A stretch of DNA of 64,000 nucleotides, from the NCBI RefSeq assembly GCF_007474605.1, contig NZ_VHKL01000005.1, forward strand, positions 310,001 to 374,000, read 5' to 3'. Under the pieces are notes generated by a model. That model was not told the DNA's origin, ran no database searches, and was given only the letters and a program-made list of their open reading frames with translations. Shown piece after piece: positions 1 through 9,804 of the stretch (position 1 is the first letter of the stretch; each line of letters begins with the position of its first letter). Position numbers and translations under genes: made by a program. This DNA is from Rhodoligotrophos appendicifer. Its GTDB lineage: Bacteria; Pseudomonadota; Alphaproteobacteria; Rhizobiales; Im1.

Positions 1-725
1 TCGGCCAGGTGACCGACCGCCGCGTCATCACCTATGGCCGCAGCCCGCAGGCGGATGTGCGCCTCATCGACAATGAGTATGTGGACGGGCAGAACCGCTT
101 CACCGTGCGCTTCCTGGATCGCCGCACGGGCGACCGTCACACCATCGAGCGGCTGGCTCTGCCCATGCCGGGGGAACACAACGCGCTGAACGCCACCGCC
201 GCCATCGCCGTCGCCCGCGAGCTCGGCGTCAGCGACGACGACATCCGCGCCGGCCTGTCGAGCTTCACCGGCGTCAAACGGCGCTTCACGCGCACCGGCG
301 AGTGGAAGGGCGTCACCATCTTCGATGACTACGGCCATCATCCCGTGGAGATCGCGGCCGTTCTGAAGGCTGCGCGGCGCGTGACCGACAAGCGGGTCAT
401 CGCCGTGATGCAGCCTCATCGCTACAGCCGCCTGCAGAATCTGTTCGACAGCTTCTGCACCTGCTTCAACGATGCGAACACCATCATCCTCGCGCCGGTC
501 TACTCCGCCGGCGAGGCGCCCATTGAGGGGGCCAATCACGACGCCTTGCTGGAGGGGGTGCGCGCCCGGGGTCACCGCAGCGCCATGAAGATCGACGGTC
601 CCGCCGAACTTGCCCCGCTCGTCCACGAGCTTGCCAAGCCCGGTGATATCGTTGTCTGCCTGGGCGCCGGCACCATCACCCAATGGGCCTATGCGCTGCC
701 CGAAGAGCTCGAAAGGCTCGGATGA
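1..725 (+). CDS. murC: UDP-N-acetylmuramate--L-alanine ligase MurC (C-terminal part)
   Basis: MurC adds L-alanine to UDP-MurNAc in the cytoplasm, the first amino-acid step of peptidoglycan precursor synthesis. Only the last ~240 residues are present; the frame is open at the left edge, so the start lies outside the window. The visible part covers the end of the central ATPase domain ([18 protein letters not shown]-like Mur ligase region) and the C-terminal domain with the typical [10 protein letters not shown] motif followed by KAARR. The stop codon overlaps the murB start as ATGA, which suggests translational coupling. Identity is secure from the motif and from the murB-ddlB-ftsQ context. 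Confidence 0.96.
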   Translation, partial: GQVTDRRVITYGRSPQADVRLIDNEYVDGQNRFTVRFLDRRTGDRHTIERLALPMPGEHNALNATAAIAVARELGVSDDDIRAGLSSFTGVKRRFTRTGEWKGVTIFDDYGHHPVEIAAVLKAARRVTDKRVIAVMQPHRYSRLQNLFDSFCTCFNDANTIILAPVYSAGEAPIEGANHDALLEGVRARGHRSAMKIDGPAELAPLVHELAKPGDIVVCLGAGTITQWAYALPEELERLG

Positions 726-1654
726 TCGTGCCTTTGATCGACGGAAAAGCCCTGCTGAAGCGTCTGCCGCCCGTCCGCGGCAGGGTGACGCCCGATGCGC
801 CCTTGGCGGAGCTGACATGGTTCCGGGTGGGGGGACCGGCCGAGATCCTGTTCACGCCCGCCGATGAGGATGATCTTGCGTCCTTTTTGGCGGCGACCCC
901 GCTCGACATCCCCGTTACGCCCATCGGGGTCGGCTCGAACCTTCTCGTCCGCGACGGCGGAGTGCCCGGCGTCGTCATTCGTCTCGGCCGGGGTTTCGCC
1001 GACATCGAACAGGAAGGCGATCACCGCCTGCGCGCGGGTGCCGCAGTGCCGGATGTCAAAGTGTCTCGGGTCGCCCTCGATTATGGTATCGCGGGATTAA
1101 CCTTTTTTAGGGGTATCCCAGGCACCATAGGCGGAGCGCTTCGCATGAACGGCGGAGCCTATGGGCGCGAGACCAAGGATGTGCTTGTCGAGGCCTGTGC
1201 AGTGGACCGGAGCGGACGCGTGGTGAGGCTCACTCTCGACGATATGAAGATGACCTACCGCCATTGCGGGGCGCCGGAGGATCTTGTCTTTACCCAGGCG
1301 TTGTTCCAAGGCGAAGCGGGAGATGCGGCTCAGATCGCAGCCGACATGGCAGCGGTGACCGAAGCACGTGAGCGCACCCAGCCCATCAAGAGCCGCACGG
1401 GGGGCTCCACCTTCAAGAACCCGCCGGGCCTCAAGGCTTGGCAGCTCATGGATCAGGCGGGCATGCGCGGCTTTGCCATCGGCGGTGCCCGTGTGTCCGA
1501 GCTGCATTGCAATTTCCTGATCAATGAGGGCGGCGCCACCGCGGCTGAGATCGAGGCGTTGGGTGAAGAGGGCCGCCGGCGTGTGCGCGAGGCCGCCGGC
1601 ATCGAGCTCGACTGGGAGATCAAGCGTATCGGCATCCCCGCGGAGCCGGGTTGA
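722..1654 (+). CDS. murB: UDP-N-acetylenolpyruvoylglucosamine reductase MurB
   Basis: MurB is the FAD- and NADPH-dependent reductase that makes UDP-MurNAc. The 310-residue product starts at the ATG overlapping the murC stop; an upstream in-frame GTG-type extension inside murC is unlikely. FAD-binding segments are visible ([12 protein letters not shown] near residue 75 and the [10 protein letters not shown] region near 130). The [10 protein letters not shown] segment carries the catalytic serine and the [12 protein letters not shown] segment near the C-terminus carries the catalytic glutamate, as in type II MurB enzymes. It is the second gene of the murC-murB-ddlB-ftsQ-ftsA run. Confidence 0.96.
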   Translation: MIVPLIDGKALLKRLPPVRGRVTPDAPLAELTWFRVGGPAEILFTPADEDDLASFLAATPLDIPVTPIGVGSNLLVRDGGVPGVVIRLGRGFADIEQEGDHRLRAGAAVPDVKVSRVALDYGIAGLTFFRGIPGTIGGALRMNGGAYGRETKDVLVEACAVDRSGRVVRLTLDDMKMTYRHCGAPEDLVFTQALFQGEAGDAAQIAADMAAVTEARERTQPIKSRTGGSTFKNPPGLKAWQLMDQAGMRGFAIGGARVSELHCNFLINEGGATAAEIEALGEEGRRRVREAAGIELDWEIKRIGIPAEPG

Positions 1655-2589
1655 TGAGCGCGCGCAAAGATATTCATGTCGCGGTGCTCAAGGGCGGCTG
1701 GTCGGCCGAGCGCGAGGTGAGCCTCGATTCCGGCGCGGCTTGCGGCGCAGCACTTGAGCGGGCCGGCTACCGGGTGACGTCCATCGACGTCACCCGCGAC
1801 ATCGTGACTCAGCTCGCGGCAGTGAAGCCCGACGTCGCCTTCAACGCCCTGCATGGCAAATGGGGTGAGGACGGCTGCGTTCAGGGTGTGCTGGAGACAT
1901 TGCAGATCCCCTACACCCATTCGGGTGTGCTGGCCTCCTCGCTCGCCATGCACAAGGAGCGTGCCAAGGTTCTGTTCGCGGCCGCGGGCCTGCCCTTGGC
2001 GGAGAGCATCGTGGTGCCGGTCGAAGAGGCCGCCCGCGATCACGTGATGGCCCCGCCCTATGTGATCAAGCCCGAGGCAGAAGGCTCCAGCGTTGGCGTT
2101 CATGTCGTCCTCGCTGGTGCCAACCGGCCGCCTCGTGAGATCCTCGAGGACGGTGCCCTTCGATCGCGCCGCGTCATGGTGGAGCGCTATGTGGCGGGTC
2201 GTGAACTCACCTGCGCGGTCCTCGGCGAACGGGCTTTGGGCGTCATCGACATCGTTTCGAAGGCCGGTGTCTTCTACGATTACACCGCAAAATACGCCCC
2301 CGGCGGCTCGCATCACATTCTTCCGGCGGAGCTGCCGGCAAAGGTCTATGCCCGCGTCCAGGAGATCACTCTTTCCGCTTACCGCGCGCTCGGCTGCCGC
2401 GGCGTGGCTCGCGCCGATTTCCGCTACGATGATACCGAGGGCGGCAAGGGTGAGCTCATCATCCTTGAGATGAACACCCAGCCCGGAATGACCGCGACCT
2501 CCCTGGTTCCCGAATTGGCGGCATATGACGGCATGAGCTTTGAAGAGCTTGTGTCCTGGATGGTGGAAGACGCCACATGCGACAGGTAA
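1654..2589 (+). CDS. ddlB: D-alanine--D-alanine ligase
   Basis: This ATP-grasp ligase makes the D-Ala-D-Ala dipeptide for the peptidoglycan stem. The product is 311 residues, the usual length. The N-terminal domain has the LHGKWGEDGCVQG motif, the central ATP-grasp part has YVIKPEAEGSSVGV, and the C-terminal metal and phosphate site has EMNTQPGMTATSL. The ATG shares its A with the murB stop codon (TGATG). A TTG codon immediately before it is a less likely start. The end overlaps ftsQ by 13 nt. Confidence 0.96.
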   Translation: MSARKDIHVAVLKGGWSAEREVSLDSGAACGAALERAGYRVTSIDVTRDIVTQLAAVKPDVAFNALHGKWGEDGCVQGVLETLQIPYTHSGVLASSLAMHKERAKVLFAAAGLPLAESIVVPVEEAARDHVMAPPYVIKPEAEGSSVGVHVVLAGANRPPREILEDGALRSRRVMVERYVAGRELTCAVLGERALGVIDIVSKAGVFYDYTAKYAPGGSHHILPAELPAKVYARVQEITLSAYRALGCRGVARADFRYDDTEGGKGELIILEMNTQPGMTATSLVPELAAYDGMSFEELVSWMVEDATCDR

Positions 2590-3752
2590 GCGCCTCCGAC
2601 TGGATCAAGCGCAGCGTCGAAAATCCCGGCCGTGACGACCTGCGCTTGGCGTCGTCGGCACCGACGCCCCACATGCTTCCCGAAAAGCCGCGCGCCAAGC
2701 CCGTGCCGGATGCGCCACTTCCGGAGGCGATCCGACCGGATCTGCAGCGCGCTGCGCCTGCAGCAGCCAGGCCTCGGCCGAAGCTCGAGCCTGAGATGGA
2801 GGCAGGCCCGGCGCCCATCGAATTCAAGGCCGACCAGCCGCAGCCGCGAAAGCTGCAGCCCCAGTTCCAGCCTTTGCCGCTGCAGCTTCCCTCCCGCGAG
2901 GAAGTCGCCAAGGTCACCCGCGCCCGCAATCGTCACGATCGCAGGCCCCGGCCGCGGGGCACGTTCCTGGCTGACACCGTCGCGGTGGTTTTCCTTGCCG
3001 CAGCTTTGCTGTTCGCCCTGATCCAGGGGGGCAGCTTCGAAGAACGCGGCGGTTCGCTTCGTGCACTTGTCAACGAGGCCTCGGCCCTGGTGGGGTTCTC
3101 CGCTGAGAATATCGCGATCTCAGGCCTTCAGCACCAGTCCCGCGAGGCGGTGCTGTCTGCCATCGGTGTCGAGGAGGGCGGGTCCCTGATCGGCTTCGAC
3201 GCCATCGCGGCGCGTGACAAGCTGAAGTCGCTGGACTGGGTGTCCCACGCGTCCGTCCTGCGGCTCTTCCCCAACCGCCTCCAGATCGAGCTCGACGAGC
3301 GGGTTCCCTTCGCCCTCTGGCAATCCGACGGTGTCTTCAAGGTGATCGACAAGGACGGGGTCGCGATGCCCAGCCTGTCCGTCAAGGCCTACAAGACATT
3401 GCCTATTGTCGTGGGGGAGGGTGCAAATCTCGCGGCCGTGGATCTTGTTAACCATCTGGAAGCCCAACCCGAGATAATGTCCATGACGCGTGCAGCAGTC
3501 CGCGTCGCCGATCGACGGTGGGTCCTCTACTTGAGCAATACGATCAAGGTGGATCTGCCGGAGGAAAAGGTGCCGCAGGCTCTCGCGCTTCTTGTGACCT
3601 TGACCGACCGCTACGGCATCATGACTCGCGACATTACCAATATCGACATGAGGCTTTCCGATCGCGTCGTCGTGCGACTGTCCGACGAAGCGGCTGGAAA
3701 GCTGCAGGCGGAAAAGTCGAAGAAGCCGATCAAGGTGAGCAGGAACAACTGA
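2577..3752 (+). CDS. ftsQ: Cell division protein FtsQ
   Basis: FtsQ is a bitopic inner-membrane divisome protein that links early and late division proteins. The 391-residue product has a long Pro/Arg-rich cytoplasmic N-terminus (about residues 1-120), a single transmembrane segment (about 127-146, FLADTVAVVFLAAALLFALI), then a periplasmic POTRA domain (about 165-240) and the FtsQ domain with LFPNRLQIELDERVPFALW. The long basic cytoplasmic tail is common in Hyphomicrobiales. It overlaps ddlB by 13 nt and lies 40 nt before ftsA. Confidence 0.95.
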   Translation: MRQVSASDWIKRSVENPGRDDLRLASSAPTPHMLPEKPRAKPVPDAPLPEAIRPDLQRAAPAAARPRPKLEPEMEAGPAPIEFKADQPQPRKLQPQFQPLPLQLPSREEVAKVTRARNRHDRRPRPRGTFLADTVAVVFLAAALLFALIQGGSFEERGGSLRALVNEASALVGFSAENIAISGLQHQSREAVLSAIGVEEGGSLIGFDAIAARDKLKSLDWVSHASVLRLFPNRLQIELDERVPFALWQSDGVFKVIDKDGVAMPSLSVKAYKTLPIVVGEGANLAAVDLVNHLEAQPEIMSMTRAAVRVADRRWVLYLSNTIKVDLPEEKVPQALALLVTLTDRYGIMTRDITNIDMRLSDRVVVRLSDEAAGKLQAEKSKKPIKVSRNN

Positions 3753-3792
3753 GCTTTTTGTGATCACAGAGTAGGGCGGGGGCGTCGGCCTC

Positions 3793-5106
3793 ATGAACGT
3801 GGTTCCGTTGCACGCGCGTACAAATCAAACTCGCACTAAGCCCGCAAACGCGTCACCGATCATCGCGGCGATCGATATTGGCTCGACGAAGATCTGTTGC
3901 CTCATTGCTGAGGTTCAGACCACGCGCAACAAGACGTTTGGTGGCGACAAGACGCGACAGCTGAAGATCCTGGGCGTCGGCCATCAGGCGACGGCGGGCA
4001 TTCGCTGCGGCACCATCACCGACATCGACAAGGCCGAGATTGCGATCCGGCTGGTGGTTGATGCCGCCGAGCGGATGTCGGGCGTCAGTGTCGATCAGGT
4101 CTATGTGAACGTGTCCGGCGGCCGCCCGCGATGCGAGAGCTTCACGGGGGAAACCCGCATCGGCGGCAGGGAAGTGGCCGCCCATGATGTGGAGCGCGCG
4201 ATCCAGGTTGCGGGTGAGCGGATCGTCGCCCCCGGCCGCGTGGTTCTCCACACCACTCCCGTTCAATATGCTCTCGACGACGCCCGCGGCATTCGCGACC
4301 CTCGCGGCATGTTCGGCGAGCGCCTGTCCGTCGATCTGAACGTCGTCACCGTCGAGCCTGGTCCCTTGCGCAACCTGTCGCTGGCGATCGAGCGGTGCCA
4401 TCTCAACATCGCCGGTCTGGTCATCGCCCCTTATGCCGCCGGCCGCTCGGTCCTGGTCGAGGATGAGATGGCGCTGGGTGTCACCTGCATCGACATGGGC
4501 GGCGGTACGACGTCGGTTGCCGTGTTCTTCGAGGGCAATCTTGTCTTCGCCGATGTCATTCCGATCGGCGGCCATCACATTACCAACGACATAGCCCGCG
4601 GCCTCTCCACGCCGATCGCGCACGCCGAGCGCATGAAGACCCTTTACGGTTCCGCCATCCCGAGCGTGTGCGACGAGCGCGAGCTCCTGTCGGTGCCGCT
4701 GGTCGGCGAGCGTGGCACCGACACGGTCTACAAGATTCCGCGCTCCATGCTGACCGGGATCGTGCGCCCCCGGCTCGAGGAGACGTTCGAGCTGATCAAG
4801 CAGCGGCTGAATGCTTCGGGTTTCGCCAAGCTCGCCGGTCGCCGCATGGTGCTCACCGGCGGTGCCTCCCAGATGACCGGCGCGCGCGATCTGGCGAGCC
4901 AGATCCTCGACCGTCATATCCGGCTTGGCTTCCCGCAGCCGATGACCGGCATGCCGGAAGCCATCCGCACGCCGAATTTCGCCGCGGTCTCTGGCTTGCT
5001 CTCTTATGCCCTTCGTCCCGACGAGAGCACGATCGTCCTGCCGGAGGCCCATCACAGCAGCGGCTACATGCGCCGCGTCGGACGGTGGCTGCGCGAGAGT
5101 TTCTAG
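3793..5106 (+). CDS. ftsA: Cell division protein FtsA
   Basis: FtsA is the actin-like membrane tether for FtsZ. The 437-residue product has the actin-fold phosphate-1 motif IAAIDIGSTKICCLIAEV near residue 25, the SHS2-type subdomain, the phosphate-2 motif VTCIDMGGGTTSVAVF near residue 230, the adenosine motif VLTGGASQMTG near 355, and a C-terminal amphipathic segment (YMRRVGRWLRESF) suited to membrane binding. It is the last gene of the ddl-ftsQ-ftsA run. Instead of ftsZ it is followed, after one base, by the convergent stop of a DUF3422 gene. Confidence 0.96.
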   Translation: MNVVPLHARTNQTRTKPANASPIIAAIDIGSTKICCLIAEVQTTRNKTFGGDKTRQLKILGVGHQATAGIRCGTITDIDKAEIAIRLVVDAAERMSGVSVDQVYVNVSGGRPRCESFTGETRIGGREVAAHDVERAIQVAGERIVAPGRVVLHTTPVQYALDDARGIRDPRGMFGERLSVDLNVVTVEPGPLRNLSLAIERCHLNIAGLVIAPYAAGRSVLVEDEMALGVTCIDMGGGTTSVAVFFEGNLVFADVIPIGGHHITNDIARGLSTPIAHAERMKTLYGSAIPSVCDERELLSVPLVGERGTDTVYKIPRSMLTGIVRPRLEETFELIKQRLNASGFAKLAGRRMVLTGGASQMTGARDLASQILDRHIRLGFPQPMTGMPEAIRTPNFAAVSGLLSYALRPDESTIVLPEAHHSSGYMRRVGRWLRESF

Positions 5107-5107
5107 C

Positions 5108-6433
5108 CTAGAGGTCGCCTCCCGCGTCCTCGCTCCCGGCAAGCGCCCTGTGATGCGACCAGCGCACGGCCCAGATCACGAGGCCAGCGATGAGCGGGAT
5201 CGCAATCCCCAGCGCGATCTCTGCCGGGAGAGGGAACCCTGACTTTTCCAAAGCCTTGGCGAGATAGGACAGCAGCCCGATCATGTAATAGGTGATGGGG
5301 ATGACGGAGAGGATCTCCACCGTTCTCTGCAGCCTGAGCTGCAGTCGGGCGCGCCGGTTCATGGAGGCGAGCAGCATCTGGTTTTGCTTCTCGCGCGCGA
5401 TGTCGACCCGTGTTGAGAGCAGGGCTGAAGCCTGCGCCACCCGTTCCGACAGGTCATGCAGACGCTGCGCGGTGCTGGCGCAGGTCGCCATGGCCGGGGT
5501 GAAGCGCCGCACCATGAACTCCTCGATGGTTTGAACGCTGGGGATCTTTTGCTCCCGAAGCTCGGAGATCCGTCGGATGACCAGGTCGTGATAGGCCTTG
5601 CAGGCACCGAACCTGAACTGGCTGCGCGCCAGCGAGCTTTCCACCTCGGCGGCCAGATGGGTCAAGTGCTGCAGGAGGGATTCATCGCCGCTGCTCTGCC
5701 TTGCGATGTCGTCGGTGAGCTTGGCCAGCGCGCTTTCGACGCGGGTTAGGAGTTTCGACTGCTCACGGGCGAGCGGCAAGGCCAGCATGGCCATCATGCG
5801 ATAGGTCTCGATCTCGAAGAGACGCTGCATCATGCGCCCCGCCTGGCGCGGGGTGAACGTCCGGTTGAGCACGAGAAAGCGTGAAAACCCATCTTCCTGC
5901 ACTTTGAAGTCGGAGAAGGCGAAGCCCGCCCCATGGCCGATCCGCGCCCCGACCAGGACATGACCTCCGAATTCTGCTGCGAGCGCCTCAGGGTCCGGCT
6001 CCTCCGGGTCGGCAGCGAGGAGCCTCGCCTGTGCGGCGAAGATTGTGGTGCCGGGCATGTCCGTCGCGAAACGGCTCGGCACGAGGGGGCTCGGATCCCA
6101 CGAAGGCGCCTCCGATCCCGCTCCGCCGAGGAAGAAACTGTAGCTGGAGAATTCCCCGTGACGTTCCCACTTGAGCCGCAGCCCGTTGAGATCTGCGGTG
6201 AAGTGGGTTGCCTCCGGCGTCGGCCCCGAAACCCCATGGGCCGCGCTGAGGGCGATGAGATGGGCGAGTTCGGCCTCGCGCTGCTCCGGGGCGACGATGA
6301 GAGCGATATGAGCGGCCCGACTGGGCGTCTCGACTGCTTCTGGGGGTCGGGAATGGACCTCCTCGGCCAGCATGCGACGGTCTGGATGGTCGGCAGGCAG
6401 CAAGATTTCGCGACCGCTCGCTAAGGCTTCCAT
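5108..6433 (-). CDS. DUF3422 family membrane protein
   Basis: A 441-residue DUF3422 protein of unknown function. The N-terminal part has the family hallmarks LAEEVHSRPPE (near residue 20) and LKWERHGEFSSYSFF (near 90). The middle is a long helical, probably coiled-coil region rich in Arg, Glu and Leu. The C-terminus has two hydrophobic segments (VIPITYYMIGLLSYLA and EIALGIAIPLIAGLVIWAV), so the protein is probably membrane-anchored with a large cytoplasmic domain. It is the last gene of the minus-strand pot/monooxygenase block, 130 nt beyond the monooxygenase, and ends one base from the ftsA stop. No enzymatic role can be read from the sequence. Confidence 0.85.
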   Translation of the reverse strand: MEALASGREILLPADHPDRRMLAEEVHSRPPEAVETPSRAAHIALIVAPEQREAELAHLIALSAAHGVSGPTPEATHFTADLNGLRLKWERHGEFSSYSFFLGGAGSEAPSWDPSPLVPSRFATDMPGTTIFAAQARLLAADPEEPDPEALAAEFGGHVLVGARIGHGAGFAFSDFKVQEDGFSRFLVLNRTFTPRQAGRMMQRLFEIETYRMMAMLALPLAREQSKLLTRVESALAKLTDDIARQSSGDESLLQHLTHLAAEVESSLARSQFRFGACKAYHDLVIRRISELREQKIPSVQTIEEFMVRRFTPAMATCASTAQRLHDLSERVAQASALLSTRVDIAREKQNQMLLASMNRRARLQLRLQRTVEILSVIPITYYMIGLLSYLAKALEKSGFPLPAEIALGIAIPLIAGLVIWAVRWSHHRALAGSEDAGGDL

Positions 6434-6563
6434 CTTTGCACCCGCTCCCGTGTTCGGCTTGAACGATGCGCCGCCTGCAGCATGTCACAGACCAAGGCGA
6501 AATGCGCCTCCCATCAAGGCACGGTCACGCCTGAGCCGCGCGCTCGCGAGCAGCGAAATGACC

Positions 6564-7808
6564 TCATCCCGCTGGAGCAGAGGGCTCGGCGAAAGCGTCC
6601 GGCGTGCGGATATGCTCCGGCCTCAGCCCCATGCCCACCAGCCGGGCAGGGAAGCGGCTGAGATAGGGCAGGTCGTCGATCATGCGCACCGCCAAGGGCG
6701 GCTCGACCGTCTCCCTGCTGTCGAGCACCGCCGACAGGATGGCATCCTGCATGAAGACCTGCACCCGCTGGGTCATCTTGGTCGGAAAGCTGCGCCGGGC
6801 CTGCACGCGGCTGAGATGCTCCGTCTGCAGGCGGCCCTCCCGCAGCGGCAGCGCGATTTCGTTGGCCGCGGCGACGGCATCCTGGATGGCGAGATTGATG
6901 CCGACCCCGCCGATCGGTGACATGGCATGGGCTGCATCACCGATGCAGAGGAGACCGGGCTCCCACCATTGCTTCAGCCGGTCCACCTGCACGGTGAGGA
7001 GCTTGATCTGCTCCCAGCTTTCGAGCGTTTGGACCTCGGAGCGGCTCTCCGGCAGAATAGTTGCGATCGTCTGCCGAAAGGCTTCGAGCCCCGCAGCCTG
7101 GACGGCATCGAAGCCTCCCTTGTGGATGACGAAGGCGCATTGCCAGTAATCGCCGCGATTGATCTGGACCAGCAGATAACCCTGTCCGAAACGGCCCATG
7201 CTTTCCGGCTTCCCCGTGGGATGCCGCCGCATCCGGAACCAGAGCACGTCGATGGGAGATCCCAGATCCTCGATCATCAGGCCCGCCTGCTCTCGCAAGG
7301 TGGATCGGCGCCCATCGGCAGCGACCACGAGATCGGCGGAGATCTCCACCGGGCCGTTCGGGGTTGCAGCGGTGACCCCGCAAATCTCCCCATCCTCATG
7401 GATCAGCCCTTCGGCCTCCGTCTCCATCATGACGCGGAACGTGGGATATCTCCGGCCCGTGTCGTGGAGAAAATTGAGGAAGTCCCATTGCGGCATGAAG
7501 GCGATGAACTTGCAATGGGTCGGCAGATGGCGGAAATCCGCGACTTGGATCTCCCGCTCGCCGAATACGGCGCTGAGCGTCTCGACCTTCTGATGCGGCA
7601 GCGTCAGGAAGCGGTCGATCTCGCCCAGTTCGGCCATCAGCTCCAAGGTCGAGGGATGGATCGTATCGCCTCTGAAATCGCGGAGAAAATCCTTGTGCTT
7701 TTCCAGCACGATGACCTCGACGCCGGCGCGCGCCAGCAGGAAGCCCAGCATCATGCCGGCCGGACCGCCCCCGGCGATACAGCATTGGGTGCGCAAAGAC
7801 GTCACCAT
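6564..7808 (-). CDS. FAD-dependent (group A) monooxygenase
   Basis: A 414-residue single-component flavoprotein hydroxylase of the p-hydroxybenzoate hydroxylase fold. The dinucleotide-binding GGGPAGMMLGFLLARAG is at residues 11-27. The DG motif (VVAADGRRSTLREQAG) lies near residue 165 and the GD motif (LCIGDAAHAMSPIGGVGINLA) near 290, so FAD and NAD(P)H sites look intact. The substrate is not readable. It lies 104 nt downstream of the ABC transporter ATPase gene on the same strand, so it may act on the imported compound; this is inferred from context only. An UbiH-type or tetracycline-hydroxylase-like role is possible but not supported by particular residues. Confidence 0.85.
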   Translation of the reverse strand: MVTSLRTQCCIAGGGPAGMMLGFLLARAGVEVIVLEKHKDFLRDFRGDTIHPSTLELMAELGEIDRFLTLPHQKVETLSAVFGEREIQVADFRHLPTHCKFIAFMPQWDFLNFLHDTGRRYPTFRVMMETEAEGLIHEDGEICGVTAATPNGPVEISADLVVAADGRRSTLREQAGLMIEDLGSPIDVLWFRMRRHPTGKPESMGRFGQGYLLVQINRGDYWQCAFVIHKGGFDAVQAAGLEAFRQTIATILPESRSEVQTLESWEQIKLLTVQVDRLKQWWEPGLLCIGDAAHAMSPIGGVGINLAIQDAVAAANEIALPLREGRLQTEHLSRVQARRSFPTKMTQRVQVFMQDAILSAVLDSRETVEPPLAVRMIDDLPYLSRFPARLVGMGLRPEHIRTPDAFAEPSAPAG

Positions 7809-7912
7809 GTCTCAAGATCCCCCGACGTTCCCGCCTGTAGAATAGGCGTCGGCGCGACGGAGTAAAGCCTTCCTGAGTTGAGGCTGCGGCGGGCCTGCGT
7901 GGTGGGCTTGGC

Positions 7913-8998
7913 TTAGGAATCCGGCAACAGCAGCAGAGCCTCTTTCGGCATGTGAAGCTGCACCCGGGTGCCGGCGTCGAGAGGAACCTCTCCCTGCTCT
8001 TGGGCGGCGATGAGGATGGGGCGCTCCACCCCGTCGATCTGGGCCATGAGATGGCTTCTGTCGCCCAGGAAGGCGGAGCTCAGCAGGGTCGCCGGCACGC
8101 TGAGCCGGTCACCGACGCTGCTGTCTGCGCCTGCGATGCTGATCCGCTCGGGCCGGATCGCCAGGACCGTCTTTCCCGACGGCAGCCAAGTGCTCGGCAT
8201 CGACAGACGTCCCAGCCCTGCCGCCTCGACGTCGATCGCTCCGGCGCTCTGAGTCACCTTGGCCGTCGGAAAGAAGTTCATCATGCCGATGAAATTGGCG
8301 ACCGGCCGCGACGTCGGTCGATCATAGAGCGCACGCGGCGAGTCCACCTGGGCGACCTTCCCGTCGAACATGACGGCGATGCGGTCCGACAGCGCGAGGG
8401 CCTCCTCCTGGTCGTGGGTGACGAACAGAAAGGTGATGCCCACCGATCGCTGCAGGGCCCGCAGCTCCATCTGCATCTCCTCGCGCAGCTTTTTGTCCAG
8501 TGCTCCCAGGGGCTCGTCCAGCAGGAGCACCTTGGGCCGCTTGATCAGGGCGCGCGCCAGGGCGACGCGCTGTCGCTGTCCGCCGGAGAGCTGGTTCGGC
8601 TTGCGCTCGTCATAGCCGGTCAATTGGACAAGGCTGAGCGCCTCGGCGACACGGCGGTCGAATTCACTCTTGCTCAGATGCTCGCGGCGCAGCCCATAGC
8701 CTACATTCTGTTTGACGTTCAAATGCGGGAACACGGCATAGCTCTGGAACACCATGTTCGTCGGCCGCGCGTTCGGCGGGACAACGGCCATGCGCTGGGC
8801 GTCGATCCAGATTTCGCCCTCGCTCGGCACTTCGAACCCGCCGAGCATGCGCAGGAGCGTGGTCTTGCCGCATCCCGACGGACCCAGCAGCGAGAAGAAC
8901 TCGCCCTCCGCAATGTCGAGATTGACAGTATCGACCGCGCGAACCGGGCCGAACCGCTTGGTGACGTGATCGATTCTGATGAAGTCGGAACGGCCCAT
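7913..8998 (-). CDS. potA: ABC transporter ATP-binding protein, spermidine/putrescine type (PotA-like)
   Basis: The ATPase of a polyamine/opine-type importer, about 361 residues. It has Walker A (GPSGCGKTT near residue 40), the signature LSGGQRQRVALARAL (near 137), Walker B (VLLLDEPLGALD) and the switch histidine (FVTHDQEEALALSDR). A C-terminal TOBE-type domain (about 270-361) is typical of PotA. The ATG at 8998 was chosen because the alignment-like start MGRSDFIRIDHVTKRFG begins there and it sits 5 nt after the upstream permease stop; a longer frame extends into that gene. The substrate class is inferred from family, the specific compound is unknown. Confidence 0.9.
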   Translation of the reverse strand: MGRSDFIRIDHVTKRFGPVRAVDTVNLDIAEGEFFSLLGPSGCGKTTLLRMLGGFEVPSEGEIWIDAQRMAVVPPNARPTNMVFQSYAVFPHLNVKQNVGYGLRREHLSKSEFDRRVAEALSLVQLTGYDERKPNQLSGGQRQRVALARALIKRPKVLLLDEPLGALDKKLREEMQMELRALQRSVGITFLFVTHDQEEALALSDRIAVMFDGKVAQVDSPRALYDRPTSRPVANFIGMMNFFPTAKVTQSAGAIDVEAAGLGRLSMPSTWLPSGKTVLAIRPERISIAGADSSVGDRLSVPATLLSSAFLGDRSHLMAQIDGVERPILIAAQEQGEVPLDAGTRVQLHMPKEALLLLPDS

Positions 8999-9003
8999 AT
9001 CTG

Positions 9004-9804
9004 TCACACCTCGGAGGACGTATCGCGCCTGCGGAGCCACTCGGCGACGCAGACCAGAAGGATCGAAGCGGCGATGATGCAAACGCCCAGCGCCAGCACC
9101 CCCGGCAGGTTACGGGGAAAGCGCAGCTGGCTGTAGATGAAAACGGGCAGGGTCTGGTCCGATCCCGTGAGGAAGTAGGAGATCACGAAGTCGTCGAAGG
9201 AGATGAGGAACGACAACAGCAGGCTCGCCAATATGCCGGGCCAGACCAGGGGCAGCGTGACGCGCCAGAAGGTGGCGAAGGCAGTCTCGCCCAGGTCGAG
9301 GGAGGCTTCCTCCATGGATGTGTCGAAACCGGCAAATCGCGACATCATGACGGCCAGCGCATAGGGCGTGCAGATGACGATGTGCCCGAGCGTGATGGTG
9401 AACAGCGACAGGGAGAGCCCGCTGGACAGGAACAGGGTGAGCAGCGAGGTCCCGAGGATCACCTCGGGGATCACCAAGGGCAGCATCACGAAGGACAGGA
9501 TCGGCTGCCGGCCGGGAAATCGGTAGCGCGTGATCGCCTTGGCCGCCAGCGTGGCCACCAGGGTGGCTGTCACGGCAGTGATGGCGCCGACCTTCAGGCT
9601 GTTGGTGAGGGCCTGGAGCATCTGCGCATTGCCCAGCATCTGCTCATACCACTTGGTGGTGAAGCCGCGAAACGGGAAGGTGATATAGAGGCTGTCATTG
9701 ACCGAGAACAGCACCAGGAACAGGATCGGCGCATAGAGCACGCCGATCGCCAGGATCGTATAGAGGAGCAGGGGTCTGTTGCTGGTGGCTGCGAGATCGG
9801 TCAT
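9004..9804 (-). CDS. potC: ABC transporter permease (PotC-like)
   Basis: One of two inner-membrane permeases of the polyamine-type importer, 266 residues with about six hydrophobic segments, beginning with LLYTILAIGVLYAPILFLVLFSV. The cytoplasmic EAA loop that contacts the ATPase is visible as EEASLDLGETAFATFWRVTLPLVWPG, here written in two parts: EEASLDLGE and FWRVTLPLVWPG. It overlaps the upstream permease by 4 nt (ATGA) and is followed by the ATPase gene after a few bases, so the three are almost certainly co-translated. Confidence 0.9.
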   Translation of the reverse strand: MTDLAATSNRPLLLYTILAIGVLYAPILFLVLFSVNDSLYITFPFRGFTTKWYEQMLGNAQMLQALTNSLKVGAITAVTATLVATLAAKAITRYRFPGRQPILSFVMLPLVIPEVILGTSLLTLFLSSGLSLSLFTITLGHIVICTPYALAVMMSRFAGFDTSMEEASLDLGETAFATFWRVTLPLVWPGILASLLLSFLISFDDFVISYFLTGSDQTLPVFIYSQLRFPRNLPGVLALGVCIIAASILLVCVAEWLRRRDTSSEV